Below, piece after piece: positions 1-7,982 of a stretch of 40,710 nucleotides of DNA; position 1 is the stretch's first letter; each line of letters opens with the position of its first letter. Location of the stretch: positions 1-40,710 of the forward strand of contig JALCDQ010000015.1 of NCBI GenBank assembly GCA_022641735.1, given 5' to 3'. The position numbers and the translations under genes were made by a program. The notes below the pieces were generated by a model. It saw nothing but the letters and a program-made list of their open reading frames with translations. It made no database searches and had not been told where the DNA came from. Origin of the DNA: Prevotella sp. Lineage in GTDB: Bacteria > Bacteroidota > Bacteroidia > Bacteroidales > Bacteroidaceae.

Positions 1-117
1 GTTGAAGACACGCTCCTTGCTCTCTATTTAGGGGCTGACTATCTCTGTACCGACATTCCTATACAAGTCAAAAAATACATGGATGAGCATCCGCAGGCCC
101 GTGCAGTAAGGTTCTGA
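1..117 (+). CDS. C-terminal fragment, possibly a glycerophosphodiester phosphodiesterase
   Basis: An open frame enters from the left edge and ends with TGA at 115-117, giving 38 visible residues. The segment ALYLGADYLCTDIP resembles the last beta-strand of GDPD/PI-PLC barrels, which often reads G(A/V)D-x-I-x-TD-x-P. The rest of the gene lies outside the window, so the family call rests on this one motif and is tentative. The IS element starts 8 bp after the stop codon, so this gene was not disrupted but probably lost its native 3' flank. Confidence 0.4.
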   Translation, partial: VEDTLLALYLGADYLCTDIPIQVKKYMDEHPQARAVRF

Positions 118-125
118 TTTCTAAT

Positions 126-144
126 AACGTGAGTTCGGGATAAG
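126..144 (+). repeat. Terminal inverted repeat of IS copy 1 (left)
   Basis: The 19 bases AACGTGAGTTCGGGATAAG match the reverse complement of 1303-1321 without mismatch. The same end recurs at 40554-40572. Confidence 0.88.
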
Positions 145-236
145 TTCTCTTTCTCTTCTGTTGTAAAAAAGCCAAAACGAGATATGCCCATCCCCGCAAG
201 AGTATGGGCTGATGTCCCAACCACAAAGTGCAGATG

Positions 237-1160
237 TCAAGAAAGGACGGTCAGAAGTGTCGGGTCCTTCTCCTCTATATCAAAGTCTATGTTAATAGAT
301 GGCTTCTTCTCGAAGAAAGAATATGCAATGAGGGCAGAGAGTACATTCATGCAGAAATTGAAAACACTACGATGTCTGGAGTGTACGAGCTGAGCCACAT
401 TTTTAAGTTCATCATTGACGGACTCAATCACAGACCGTTTTCTCAGCATAAGCTTGTCGTAAAGCGGCATGAGCTTATTCTTCATATTGCTTCGGAGGCC
501 CGTAACGAGGTTCAGACCATTACTGAACAAGCGGTCAAAAAGTGTTTGCGAGATGTATCCCTTGTCGGCATATAATTTACCGAACACATTGTCTGTCAGT
601 CGGTTGAAAACGTCTGTGTTTCTGTCGTCCACGTTGGCTCTTGTAAGTACAAAGTTCAGCAGCTCGCCCCTTTCGTTGCATATCAGATGCAGTTTGAAGC
701 CGTAGTACCATCCCATGGTGCTTTTGCCTCTTTCGGCATAGCCTTTGAAGACTTTGTTGCTGTGAATGCGCTTGTTGTTGCACACCGGAACACAAGTGCT
801 GTCGACGAAGCTGATGCCCGTACACTCTCCGAAGCAGAACAGCTGAAGGAACAGCATCATCTGCACAGACAGGCGGCTCTCTACCTCCACGAAGCGGTTA
901 TAGGAGAGCTGGTTCGGAAACAGATCCGCCAGATGAGTCTTTACAAAGAACATATAGTAATGCTTGAAATTACGGAACGTATTGAAGTGGAAGTAGACGA
1001 GAATAGACATCACTTCCGCATCGCTCATGAGACCTTTTCTATGGCGGTGTTTACGTCCATCAGGTGCTTTGAGAGAATTTTTCTCTATCTCAGCGTCATA
1101 TTCTTTGCAAAAATCATCGATAATACAGAAAATTTCAGTAACTTTGTCCTTGGATATCAT
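237..1160 (-). CDS. IS982 family transposase
   Basis: This 307-residue DDE transposase cuts and inserts the element. Family motifs are intact: YFHFNTFRNFKHYY near residue 55, FVDSTCVPVCNNKRIHSNKV with the first catalytic Asp, GWYYGFKLHLICNERGEL, ANVDDRN, LYADKGY with the second Asp, and RKRSVIESVNDELKN with the Glu. The length is normal for IS982. I chose the ATG at 1158-1160 (MISKDKVTEIF) because family members start there; the open frame extends 23 codons further upstream. No frameshift or stop is seen, so the copy may be active. Confidence 0.92.
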   Translation of the reverse strand: MISKDKVTEIFCIIDDFCKEYDAEIEKNSLKAPDGRKHRHRKGLMSDAEVMSILVYFHFNTFRNFKHYYMFFVKTHLADLFPNQLSYNRFVEVESRLSVQMMLFLQLFCFGECTGISFVDSTCVPVCNNKRIHSNKVFKGYAERGKSTMGWYYGFKLHLICNERGELLNFVLTRANVDDRNTDVFNRLTDNVFGKLYADKGYISQTLFDRLFSNGLNLVTGLRSNMKNKLMPLYDKLMLRKRSVIESVNDELKNVAQLVHSRHRSVFNFCMNVLSALIAYSFFEKKPSINIDFDIEEKDPTLLTVLS

Positions 1161-1302
1161 AGGGAATATTTTTGTTTCGTTTGTTTGTTTTGTCACTACA
1201 AAGATAGCAAAAATTTCCCTAATATCCAAATTTTCAATGACTTATGTCATTGTTACTTGTAATAGAAAATTACTCCAGAAAGAACAGAGGGAAGGGTATC
1301 CG

Positions 1303-1321
1303 CTTATCCCGAACTCACGTT
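1303..1321 (-). repeat. Terminal inverted repeat of IS copy 1 (right)
   Basis: This is the perfect inverted partner of 126-144. It lies about 140 bp upstream of the transposase start and defines the other end of the element. Confidence 0.88.
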
Positions 1322-1340
1322 AATAAACAAAAACATAAGA

Positions 1341-1374
1341 AAAAGAAAAAGGCGGCACTCTTTAAAGTACCGCC
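1341..1374 (-). terminator. Intrinsic terminator of the ferredoxin gene
   Basis: GGCGG at 1351-1355 pairs with CCGCC at 1370-1374, with further pairing inside (ACT/AGT). On the minus strand the hairpin is followed by a T-rich run (complement of 1341-1350). It begins 24 bp after the ferredoxin stop codon. Confidence 0.8.
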
Positions 1375-1398
1375 TCATATTTCCTTTTTAGCTTTTCC

Positions 1399-1569
1399 TT
1401 ATTCAGGAAGACTGATTGCCTCATTCGGGCAAACGCTTGCACATGTTCCACACTCTGTGCAAAGGTCAGGATTAATAGAATACTTCTCACCCTCGGAGAT
1501 AGCTCCTGATGGGCACTCGTCAATACATGTACCGCAAGCAATGCAGTCGTCACCAATTACGTAAGCCAT
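1399..1569 (-). CDS. 2[4Fe-4S] ferredoxin, 56 aa
   Basis: This small cytoplasmic electron carrier was read directly from the minus strand. It begins MAYVIGDDCIACGTCIDECP and carries two classical CxxCxxCxxxC-P clusters: Cys9, 12, 15 and 19, and Cys37, 40, 43 and 47. Its length and layout are those of clostridial-type bacterial ferredoxins, which pass electrons between oxidoreductases such as pyruvate:ferredoxin oxidoreductase or Rnf. It is monocistronic, with its own promoter (1647-1654) and terminator (1341-1374). The redox partner cannot be named from the context. Confidence 0.93.
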   Translation of the reverse strand: MAYVIGDDCIACGTCIDECPSGAISEGEKYSINPDLCTECGTCASVCPNEAISLPE

Positions 1570-1646
1570 AATAATTCTTATGTTTTTATAATGTTAATAA
1601 TGTTTGTGTACTCGTGTGGGGCATTGATGCCTACTTTTGTACGTTG

Positions 1647-1654
1647 CAAAGATA
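1647..1654 (-). promoter_or_regulatory. -7 promoter element of the ferredoxin gene
   Basis: TATCTTTG on the minus strand matches the Bacteroidetes TAnnTTTG element. It gives a leader of about 70 nt before the ATG at 1569. A -33 TTTG at the usual distance is not clear. Confidence 0.6.
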
Positions 1655-1848
1655 CAATTTAAATTTCAAATAGCTATAAATGAAATTGATTTTTTTATTA
1701 TTTATATCATATCAAAATAAAAATTATGCTTTTGTCACCGGATATTCAACACAATAGCGACGAAAAAACCATACTCAAAACTAATGGAAAATGATATTTG
1801 GAAAGGCTACCCTTAACCCTTTGTGGATAGGACTTATACCAGCACATT

Positions 1849-1955
1849 GTAAAAGGTAACCTTTTAGGCGGTAAAAGGTAGCTATTTACAAGGTAAACAA
1901 CGGTTATTTACAAGCCAAAAGGTAGTCTTTTACAATTCAATGATTTATCATTGCC
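1849..1955. repeat. Array A: four to five 19-bp dyad units at exact 22-bp period
   Basis: Units start at 1849, 1871, 1893 and 1915. Examples are GTAAAAGGTAGCTATTTAC (1871) and GTAAACAACGGTTATTTAC (1893). Each unit is 19 bp with a 3-bp spacer (GCG, AAG, AAG). A fifth unit in register at 1937-1955 holds the perfect inverted repeat CAATGAT-TT-ATCATTG (1938-1953) but lacks the GTAAA/TTTAC edges. The array lies in the divergent intergenic region between the ferredoxin (-) and the PorT family gene (+). No other gene is seen in 1570-2002. Confidence 0.85.
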
Positions 1956-2002
1956 TTTCTCCATACAATATCCGACAAAAAAGAGCGTTATTTAATCATA
2001 AG

Positions 2003-2746
2003 ATGAAGAGATATCTATACATCCTTTTAGGTTTAATCCTCTGCTCTCCGCTATCAGCGCAAGAGCGAGCCGTTGAAAACAGGCCTTATGCAGACCTGCG
2101 GCCTTTTCATTTCGGAATTTTAGTGGGGTCGCATCTGCAAGACATAGAATTCAACAACATTGGGCCTCAAGTCATTCAAAATGAAGACGGGACGACCACG
2201 AATACAATCATCACAACCGACCAAGACCGCTGGGATGCAGGTTTGACTGTGGGCGTATTAGGAGAGTTCCGACTGAACACTAACTTTCAATTCCGTATTG
2301 CTCCAGCCCTTTATTTCGGCAGTCGACACATCCTTTTCTATAATCATACGGAAAAAGATGCCTCCGATAAGCCCATCACTCTACAACAGGAATTGAAAAC
2401 TATCTATGTTTCTTCAGCCTTAGACCTGATATTTGCCGCACCACGATTCAATAACCATCGGCCTTATCTGATGGCTGGGCTCAACCCAATGTTGAACTTA
2501 AGTAGCAATAATGACGATTATATCAAGTTGAAAAAATATGACGTATTTGCAGAAGTAGGTGTCGGTTGCGACTTCTACCTACCCTATTTTAAGTTGCGTC
2601 CTGAATTGAAATTTATGTTCGGGCTACTCAACAGCCTCGACACAGACCATCCAGACCAATTGAAAGACGCGAATATGAGGCCCTATGCGACGTCAATAGA
2701 TAAGGCACATTCCAAGATGATTGTGCTCACTTTCTACTTTGAATAG
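2003..2746 (+). CDS. porT: PorT family outer-membrane protein (type IX secretion accessory)
   Basis: This 247-residue protein is predicted to be an outer-membrane beta-barrel of the PorT family, which is needed for the Bacteroidetes type IX secretion system. A signal peptide (MKRYLYILLGLILCSPLSAQ, residues 1-20) is followed by RPYADLRPFHFGILVGSH and repeated aromatic beta-strands (FQFRIAPALYFGSRH, RPYLMAGLNP, LRPELKFMFGL), ending in the aromatic FYFE typical of barrels. I chose the ATG at 2003 because the signal peptide starts there; the frame is open from 1940. The next gene starts 36 bp downstream. I am confident of the barrel, less so of the exact PorT orthology. Confidence 0.78.
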   Translation: MKRYLYILLGLILCSPLSAQERAVENRPYADLRPFHFGILVGSHLQDIEFNNIGPQVIQNEDGTTTNTIITTDQDRWDAGLTVGVLGEFRLNTNFQFRIAPALYFGSRHILFYNHTEKDASDKPITLQQELKTIYVSSALDLIFAAPRFNNHRPYLMAGLNPMLNLSSNNDDYIKLKKYDVFAEVGVGCDFYLPYFKLRPELKFMFGLLNSLDTDHPDQLKDANMRPYATSIDKAHSKMIVLTFYFE

Positions 2747-2782
2747 GATTCAAAATAAACTATATCTAAAAAACAAACATAC

Positions 2783-4543
2783 ATGAAAAAATTACACATC
2801 TACTCCTTACTTCTGTTTTTATGCTGTAGCCTTCAAGTTGCAGCACAAGTTGACTGGCATAACCCTATGAGCGGGAATGAGCCCTACATCTGTGGAAGGG
2901 CTTGGAATCAAGAGATTGGCAAGGTTTACAACCGACTTCCAGAGCGATTTAAAAATACGGTCACTAAGTCTGTGTGGAATCTTTCCCACCAATGTGGCGG
3001 TCTTTCAGTGCGCTTTGTAAGTAATTCCCGCAACATCAAGGTAAGATATGGCCGGACTTTCATTGCTGACTATTGCAATATGGCAGCCCTCGACCACTCA
3101 GGCGTAGACCTTTATGGCAAGACTGCCGATGGTATTTACCATTGGATAGGAACCCACATGAGCTGGAAATGGACTAATGATACGGTTACCATGGAGTGGC
3201 AACGACTGTCGCCTCCAAACTATAAAAACCGTGGCATTGAATATGAATTGTACCTCCCTCCCTATAATGGATTGAAGTATTTGGAGGTTGGTGTCGACAA
3301 AGGCTCTACCTTCGAATTCATCGGCCAATCGATAGAACGCCCCATTGTAATCTATGGTTCCTCTATTATTCAAGGCGCTTCACCTTCGCGTCCTGGCAAT
3401 ATGATTACGAATATGATAGAGCGGGATTTGCAATATCCTATTATCAATCTGGGATTTTCAGGTTCTGCACGCATGGAACCTGCTATCTTTGATGCCTTGA
3501 GTGAAATCAATGCTCGCGCTTACGTTATAGACCCGATGCCCAATAGTTTCCGTATGGAACGGGATACCATCATCAATAGAGCTAAAAAAGGCATTTTGAA
3601 GTTGCGCTCCAAGAGTAATGCTCCAATCCTGATGGTAGAATCTCACCCTATGCCGGATAAAGTTTTCCGTGCAGATGTAGATGCTATGTATCGCAAAGCT
3701 GACAAATTTTATCATGAGGCCTATGAGCAACTGAAGGCTGAAGGGGTCAAAAAATTGTTCTATCTGAGCAGCAATGAGATTCCTTTCACTGAAGATGCCA
3801 TGATTGAAGGCTCACACCCTAACGACATCGGAAACCGCGCTTATGCGGATGCCTATGAAAAGAAGCTTCGCGAAATGCTACCGGAAGACAAGTGGAACAA
3901 GCGCTATCCTCCTATAACTCAACGCCGTGACGGTTGTTATGAATGGATGTTGCGCCATAATGCAGTGCTCAAACTCAACCATACCACGAACCCTGAGATA
4001 CTGATGATAGGCAATTCCATCACGCATTTCTGGGGAGGAAATCCACAAATGGGCAATTGCAATGGTGCAAAAGCTTGGAAACAGACCTTCGGCAATCGCA
4101 GAGTTACCAATATGGGATTCGGTTGGGATCGCATCGAAAACGTCTTTTGGCGCATCTTCCATGGAGAATTGGAAGGTTGCAGCCCTAAACATATCTGCCT
4201 GCTCATCGGCATCAACAACTATGCGGATAAAGAGGAAGACATTGCGCAAGGCGTTGTTGACCTCGCAAAACTCATCCGCGAGCGTCAGCCACAGGCAAAA
4301 CTGCATGTCATCAAGATATATCCTGCCAAGAACCGAGAGGAAAAAGTAGCCCGCATCAACAAGCTCATTGAGCAGAAATTGGTGTGTGACAACATGACAG
4401 AACTTGTTGACCTGTCGGCTTGTCTGACCTTAAAAGATGGCAGTGGAAAGATTGACCCTGCTTGTTTTGGTTCTGACGGATTGCATCCTAATGAAGTAGG
4501 ATACGAGGCTTTAGGTAAAGTTTTGAAGAAGCATCTTAAATAA
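2783..4543 (+). CDS. Secreted two-domain SGNH/GDSL esterase
   Basis: This 586-residue secreted protein has a signal peptide (residues 1-22). An N-terminal module contains the GxDLY motif (GVDLY near 107). The first SGNH hydrolase domain has GSSIIQG with its Ser near 193, LGFSGSARMEP with the oxyanion Gly, and SHPND with the Asp/His region near 344. A second SGNH domain has IGNSITHFWGG near 409, GFGWDRIEN, LIGINN near 475 and DGLHPNEVGY near the end. The family removes acyl groups, often acetyl esters from polysaccharides; the substrate here is unknown. Two complete SGNH domains in one chain are notable. It may be cotranscribed with the preceding gene. Confidence 0.82.
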   Translation: MKKLHIYSLLLFLCCSLQVAAQVDWHNPMSGNEPYICGRAWNQEIGKVYNRLPERFKNTVTKSVWNLSHQCGGLSVRFVSNSRNIKVRYGRTFIADYCNMAALDHSGVDLYGKTADGIYHWIGTHMSWKWTNDTVTMEWQRLSPPNYKNRGIEYELYLPPYNGLKYLEVGVDKGSTFEFIGQSIERPIVIYGSSIIQGASPSRPGNMITNMIERDLQYPIINLGFSGSARMEPAIFDALSEINARAYVIDPMPNSFRMERDTIINRAKKGILKLRSKSNAPILMVESHPMPDKVFRADVDAMYRKADKFYHEAYEQLKAEGVKKLFYLSSNEIPFTEDAMIEGSHPNDIGNRAYADAYEKKLREMLPEDKWNKRYPPITQRRDGCYEWMLRHNAVLKLNHTTNPEILMIGNSITHFWGGNPQMGNCNGAKAWKQTFGNRRVTNMGFGWDRIENVFWRIFHGELEGCSPKHICLLIGINNYADKEEDIAQGVVDLAKLIRERQPQAKLHVIKIYPAKNREEKVARINKLIEQKLVCDNMTELVDLSACLTLKDGSGKIDPACFGSDGLHPNEVGYEALGKVLKKHLK

Positions 4544-4579
4544 TGGCCTATCACCGCATGGTTTATGGCCTTTCATAAG

Positions 4580-4620
4580 GTAAATGACGGTCTTTTACAC
4601 GCTAAAAGACCGCCATTTTC
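4580..4620. repeat. Array B: two 19-bp dyad units at 22-bp spacing
   Basis: GTAAATGACGGTCTTTTAC (4580-4598) and CTAAAAGACCGCCATTTTC (4602-4620) are separated by ACG. It lies between the SGNH esterase and the DXS-like gene, upstream of the latter's promoter. It has the same 19+3 layout as array A. Confidence 0.75.
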
Positions 4621-4711
4621 ATAATATCCTCCAGTCTCTCCAAAAAGCACTTTCCGTAAAAGTGGTACTTATTTCTGCGATATGGTTATGCCTTAAATCA
4701 TTTTTCTATAT

Positions 4712-4719
4712 TACCTTTG
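4712..4719 (+). promoter_or_regulatory. -7 promoter element of the DXS-like operon
   Basis: TACCTTTG is a full match to TAnnTTTG and leaves a leader of about 20 nt before the ATG at 4742. The -33 element is not clear. Confidence 0.7.
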
Positions 4720-4741
4720 CAGCCGAGAAAACAATAGATAT

Positions 4742-6499
4742 ATGTATATAGAAAATATAAATTCACCGAAAGACTTGAAAGGTCTTTCCATCGAACAACT
4801 TAAGGTAGTTGCCGATGAAGTGCGCAAAGGTGTTCTCAACAGAGTAAGCAACCATGGCGGTCATGTGGGCCCTAACCTCGGCATTACGGAAGCTACTGTG
4901 GCTCTCCATTATGTGTTTAATGCTCCCGAAGATAAGTTTATTTTTGACGTCAGCCATCAGAGTTACCCTCATAAAATGCTCACAGGCCGAAAGGATGGTT
5001 TCCTTGATGCCACCGCAATGGACCATATCAGCGGCTATAGTTCACCTTTGGAATCCCCAATATATGACAATTTTGAAGTCGGACACACTTCCACTTCCGT
5101 GGCTTTAGCCACTGGAATGCAGAAAGCACGCGACATAATGGGCGGTAAGGAAAATATCATCGCCATCATTGGAGATGGCAGTCTGAGTGGTGGAGAGGCG
5201 TTTGAAGGTCTCGACACAGCGGCTGAACTCGGCACAAATGTCATCATTGTGGTCAACGATAATGAGATGTCTATTGCTGAAAATCATGGTGGTATCTATA
5301 AGAATCTTAAACTTCTGCGTGACACCAAAGGGCAGGCAGAACTCAATTATTTCAAGGCTTTTGGCTTCGATTACCTCTATGTAGAGGAAGGAAACAATGT
5401 GGAAAAACTCATCGAGGCTTTCCAAAAGGTAAAGGACATCGACCACCCAATTGTCGTACATATCCATACAGAAAAGGGATATGGCTACAAACCGGCCATG
5501 AAAGACAAGGAGGAATGGCACTGGAACTTACCTTTCGACTTGGCAACGGGCAAGTCTAAGGTGGAATTCAGTGGTGAAGACTACTCCTCTTTGATAGGAG
5601 AATTCCTGCTTGCAGAGATGAAGAAGGACCCCAAATTAGTAGCGATTGCCTCCGCAGTACCTGCTGCAGCGGGGTTCGACAAGGCTCTCCGCAAAGAAGC
5701 AGGCAAGCAATTTATCGATGTAGGTATCGCTGAGGAAGAGGCTGTTGCTCTCGCTTCGGGCATGGCAAAACGTGGCGCACACCCTGTTTATACCACTTAT
5801 GCCACCTTCCTACAGCGCACTTATGACCAACTTTCACAAGACCTTGCTGTCAATGGGAACCCTGCCTTAATCAATGTGATGGGTGCTTCTATTTTCGGAA
5901 TGAATGATTTTACGCACATCTGCTTCTTTGATATTCCTCTATTCAGCCACATCCCGAACATTGTCTATTTGGCTCCTACTACCTATGAGGAGTTCATTGC
6001 CATGGAGAAATGGGGCATCCGTCAGGATAAATACAGTGTGGCTATCCGTGTTCCTGCCAATGGCGTTGTGCACAGCAATGAGGAATATGAGAGTGATTAC
6101 AGTGATTTGAACAAATATAAGATGGCTCATCGCGGAAAAGATGTTGCCCTCATAGCCCTTGGCGATTTCTATCAGAAAGGCGAAGAGGTGGCTAAATCTT
6201 TAGCTCAAAACGGCATCGATGCGACTCTTATCAATCCCCGTTATATCAGTGGAACGGATGACAGCATGCTGGAAAGTCTCAAAAAAGACCACCATTTGAT
6301 AGTAACTCTCGAAGATGGAAGCCTCGATGGCGGCTTTGGAGAACGAATCGCGCGTTTCTATGGACCCTCAGACATGAAGGTGATGACTTTTGGCGTGCGC
6401 AAGCAACTTTATGACCGCTATGATGTGGAGCAGTTGATGAGGGATAATCACCTCACGAATAGACAAATCGTAAACGATATTATGAACATAATAAAATAA
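4742..6499 (+). CDS. 1-deoxy-D-xylulose-5-phosphate synthase-like thiamine enzyme
   Basis: This 585-residue transketolase-family enzyme resembles DXS, which joins pyruvate and glyceraldehyde 3-phosphate in isoprenoid synthesis. Seen motifs: GGHVGPNLG near 40 (TPP His), HQSYPHKMLTGR, GHTSTSVALATG, IIGDGSLSGGEAFE...VVNDNEMSIAEN (TPP/Mg site), DVGIAEEEAV (activating Glu), GMNDFTH (Asp and His), and AIRVPANG. It is shorter than typical DXS (about 620-640 aa). The Arg of the DXS motif DRAGxVGxDGxTH appears to be replaced (VMGASIFGMNDFTH), and GHQ reads SHQ. It may therefore be a paralogue using a different acceptor. The flavodoxin gene follows 4 bp later, so the two are probably one operon. Confidence 0.75.
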   Translation: MYIENINSPKDLKGLSIEQLKVVADEVRKGVLNRVSNHGGHVGPNLGITEATVALHYVFNAPEDKFIFDVSHQSYPHKMLTGRKDGFLDATAMDHISGYSSPLESPIYDNFEVGHTSTSVALATGMQKARDIMGGKENIIAIIGDGSLSGGEAFEGLDTAAELGTNVIIVVNDNEMSIAENHGGIYKNLKLLRDTKGQAELNYFKAFGFDYLYVEEGNNVEKLIEAFQKVKDIDHPIVVHIHTEKGYGYKPAMKDKEEWHWNLPFDLATGKSKVEFSGEDYSSLIGEFLLAEMKKDPKLVAIASAVPAAAGFDKALRKEAGKQFIDVGIAEEEAVALASGMAKRGAHPVYTTYATFLQRTYDQLSQDLAVNGNPALINVMGASIFGMNDFTHICFFDIPLFSHIPNIVYLAPTTYEEFIAMEKWGIRQDKYSVAIRVPANGVVHSNEEYESDYSDLNKYKMAHRGKDVALIALGDFYQKGEEVAKSLAQNGIDATLINPRYISGTDDSMLESLKKDHHLIVTLEDGSLDGGFGERIARFYGPSDMKVMTFGVRKQLYDRYDVEQLMRDNHLTNRQIVNDIMNIIK

Positions 6500-6503
6500 A
6501 AAG

Positions 6504-7064
6504 ATGAAAGGACTAATTTTATCATTGGCAGCACTGCTCACCATCAGCATGAGCGCCTGCTCACAAAACAAGAAGGAGAATAATACAATGGAAAAGAAAA
6601 CTCTCGTAGTCTATTTCTCAGCTACAGGCACTACGGCTCAAGCTGCAAAACTGCTTGCACAGGCAGCAAATGCGGATATCTATGAGATAATCCCTGAGAA
6701 AACTTACACCAATGAAGACCTTGATTGGACGAATAAGAAGTCTCGTTCTACCCTCGAAATGAACGATAAGAGTTCCCGACCAGCTATAAAAGGAGTGGTG
6801 AAGGACTTGGCGCAATATGATACCATTTATCTTGGATTCCCCATCTGGTGGTATACGGCTCCGACCATCATCAACACCTTTATTGAAAAGAACGACCTGA
6901 AGGACAAGACCATCATCACTTTTGCCACCTCGGGAGGCAGTTCCGTAGATAAGGCAACACGTGATTTGAAGGCCTCCTACCCTACTCTCAACATCCGAAA
7001 AGGTCGTCTTTTGAATGACGCCACACTGAGAGATGCCAAAAGACTTGTGGAAGAAAGTAAATAG
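6504..7064 (+). CDS. Flavodoxin-like protein with lipoprotein signal
   Basis: This 186-residue protein binds FMN and carries electrons or reduces quinones. The fold shows the FMN-phosphate loop FSATGTTAQAA near residues 38-48, the FPIWWYTAPT segment near 112, and FATSGGSS near 138. The N-terminus has a hydrophobic stretch and a lipobox-like SMSAC-S, with Cys near residue 19, implying export and lipidation. An alternative start is Met29 (6588), preceded by AAGGAG, which would give a cytosolic protein. Exported flavodoxin lipoproteins do occur in Bacteroidetes. It starts 4 bp after the DXS-like gene. Confidence 0.8.
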   Translation: MKGLILSLAALLTISMSACSQNKKENNTMEKKTLVVYFSATGTTAQAAKLLAQAANADIYEIIPEKTYTNEDLDWTNKKSRSTLEMNDKSSRPAIKGVVKDLAQYDTIYLGFPIWWYTAPTIINTFIEKNDLKDKTIITFATSGGSSVDKATRDLKASYPTLNIRKGRLLNDATLRDAKRLVEESK

Positions 7065-7077
7065 AAAAACGACTATC

Positions 7078-7116
7078 AAAAAACGCCCCAACCTGTCAGA
7101 TTGGGGCGTTTTTTGG
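7078..7116. terminator. Bidirectional terminator between convergent genes
   Basis: AAACGCCCCAA (7081-7091) pairs perfectly with TTGGGGCGTTT (7101-7111) across a 9-nt loop. T-runs follow on both strands. It serves the flavodoxin (+) and 5'-nucleotidase (-) genes. Confidence 0.9.
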
Positions 7117-7129
7117 CTTTTTTGAGCCT

Positions 7130-7966
7130 TTATTTCTTCTTTACGGAGAGCAACATCTTACCTATATACACGCCTTTAGAACCGTTTTGGTCAACAGGTA
7201 CAGGCTTTCCATCCGCATTTTTCACATATCTCAGCTTCTTAAAGAAGGTATGGCTATGCCCTCCCAACACCAAATCGATGTCGCGCGAACCTGCTATCAT
7301 CACCCTGTCATCCACACCTTTCTCTTCCCATCCTAAGTGGGAAAGGCAGATAACAAGGTCGCATTTCTTCTCTTTTTTCAGCAATGCAGCCATCTCATTG
7401 GCTTTTTTCACAGGGTCGAGATATTTCACTGTCCCGTAATTCTTCTTATCCACCAAGCCATCCAATTGAGGGTCAAGCGCAAAAATGCCAATCTTCACAC
7501 CCTTACATTTCAAAATAATATAAGGCTTTATAATGCCTTCAAGGGGTGTTCCTGTCACATCATAATTGCTGCATATTATGGGGAAGTTCGCCTTTTTGAA
7601 GATACGTGCCATGTTTTCAAGCCCAAAGTCGAATTCATGATTTCCTATTGTGCTTGCCGCATAACCCATTTCATTCATCAAACCAATCTCCACATCGCCC
7701 TTATAAAGCGTGTAATAAGGAGACCCTTGCGAAAAATCACCACTGTCGAAGAGCAATAATTCGGGGTCTGCTTGCCGTTCTTCCTTTAGCATAGCGATAC
7801 TACGAAGGAAGCCGCCGCGCCCTGCCACCATCGTATCTGCCAAATTTTCATTCAGTGGTAGGATGCAACTATGGGTGTCATTGGTATGCAATATTGTGAT
7901 TATCTTCTGTGCCTGAATGCTCAAGGAGCAGAAAACGAGAAGCCATAAAATACTGATTTTCTTCAT
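7130..7966 (-). CDS. Secreted 5'-nucleotidase catalytic (metallophosphatase) domain protein
   Basis: This 278-residue protein has a signal peptide (residues 1-19) and the dinuclear metallophosphatase motifs of the UshA family: LHTNDTHSC (Asp30, His32), DSGDFSQGSP (Asp77), GNHEFDFG (Asn109, His110), SHLGWEEKG and GGHSHTFF. Such enzymes remove phosphate from nucleotides outside the cytoplasm. UshA itself is about 550 aa with a C-terminal substrate-binding domain. Here that domain is encoded separately by the gene 16 bp upstream in the same operon. Both halves have their own export signals, so this is a genuine split and not a frameshift. Confidence 0.88.
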   Translation of the reverse strand: MKKISILWLLVFCSLSIQAQKIITILHTNDTHSCILPLNENLADTMVAGRGGFLRSIAMLKEERQADPELLLFDSGDFSQGSPYYTLYKGDVEIGLMNEMGYAASTIGNHEFDFGLENMARIFKKANFPIICSNYDVTGTPLEGIIKPYIILKCKGVKIGIFALDPQLDGLVDKKNYGTVKYLDPVKKANEMAALLKKEKKCDLVICLSHLGWEEKGVDDRVMIAGSRDIDLVLGGHSHTFFKKLRYVKNADGKPVPVDQNGSKGVYIGKMLLSVKKK

Positions 7967-7982
7967 GATTCCTATACCTTAT

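Larger units (their letters stand above)
126..1321 (-). mobile_element. Complete IS982-family insertion sequence, copy 1
   Basis: A 1196-bp element has perfect 19-bp terminal inverted repeats, AACGTGAGTTCGGGATAAG at 126-144 and its complement at 1303-1321. It holds one full-length transposase on the minus strand. The trinucleotide AAT lies directly outside both ends (123-125 and 1322-1324), which may be a short target duplication. It sits between the 3' ends of two convergent genes. A second copy begins at 40554 in the same orientation. Confidence 0.9.

Noticed and set aside
39..224. Open frame reading out of the IS end (also at 40440-40652)
   Set aside because: It spans the terminal repeat and flanking DNA and differs after the IS end, so it is only chance read-through.
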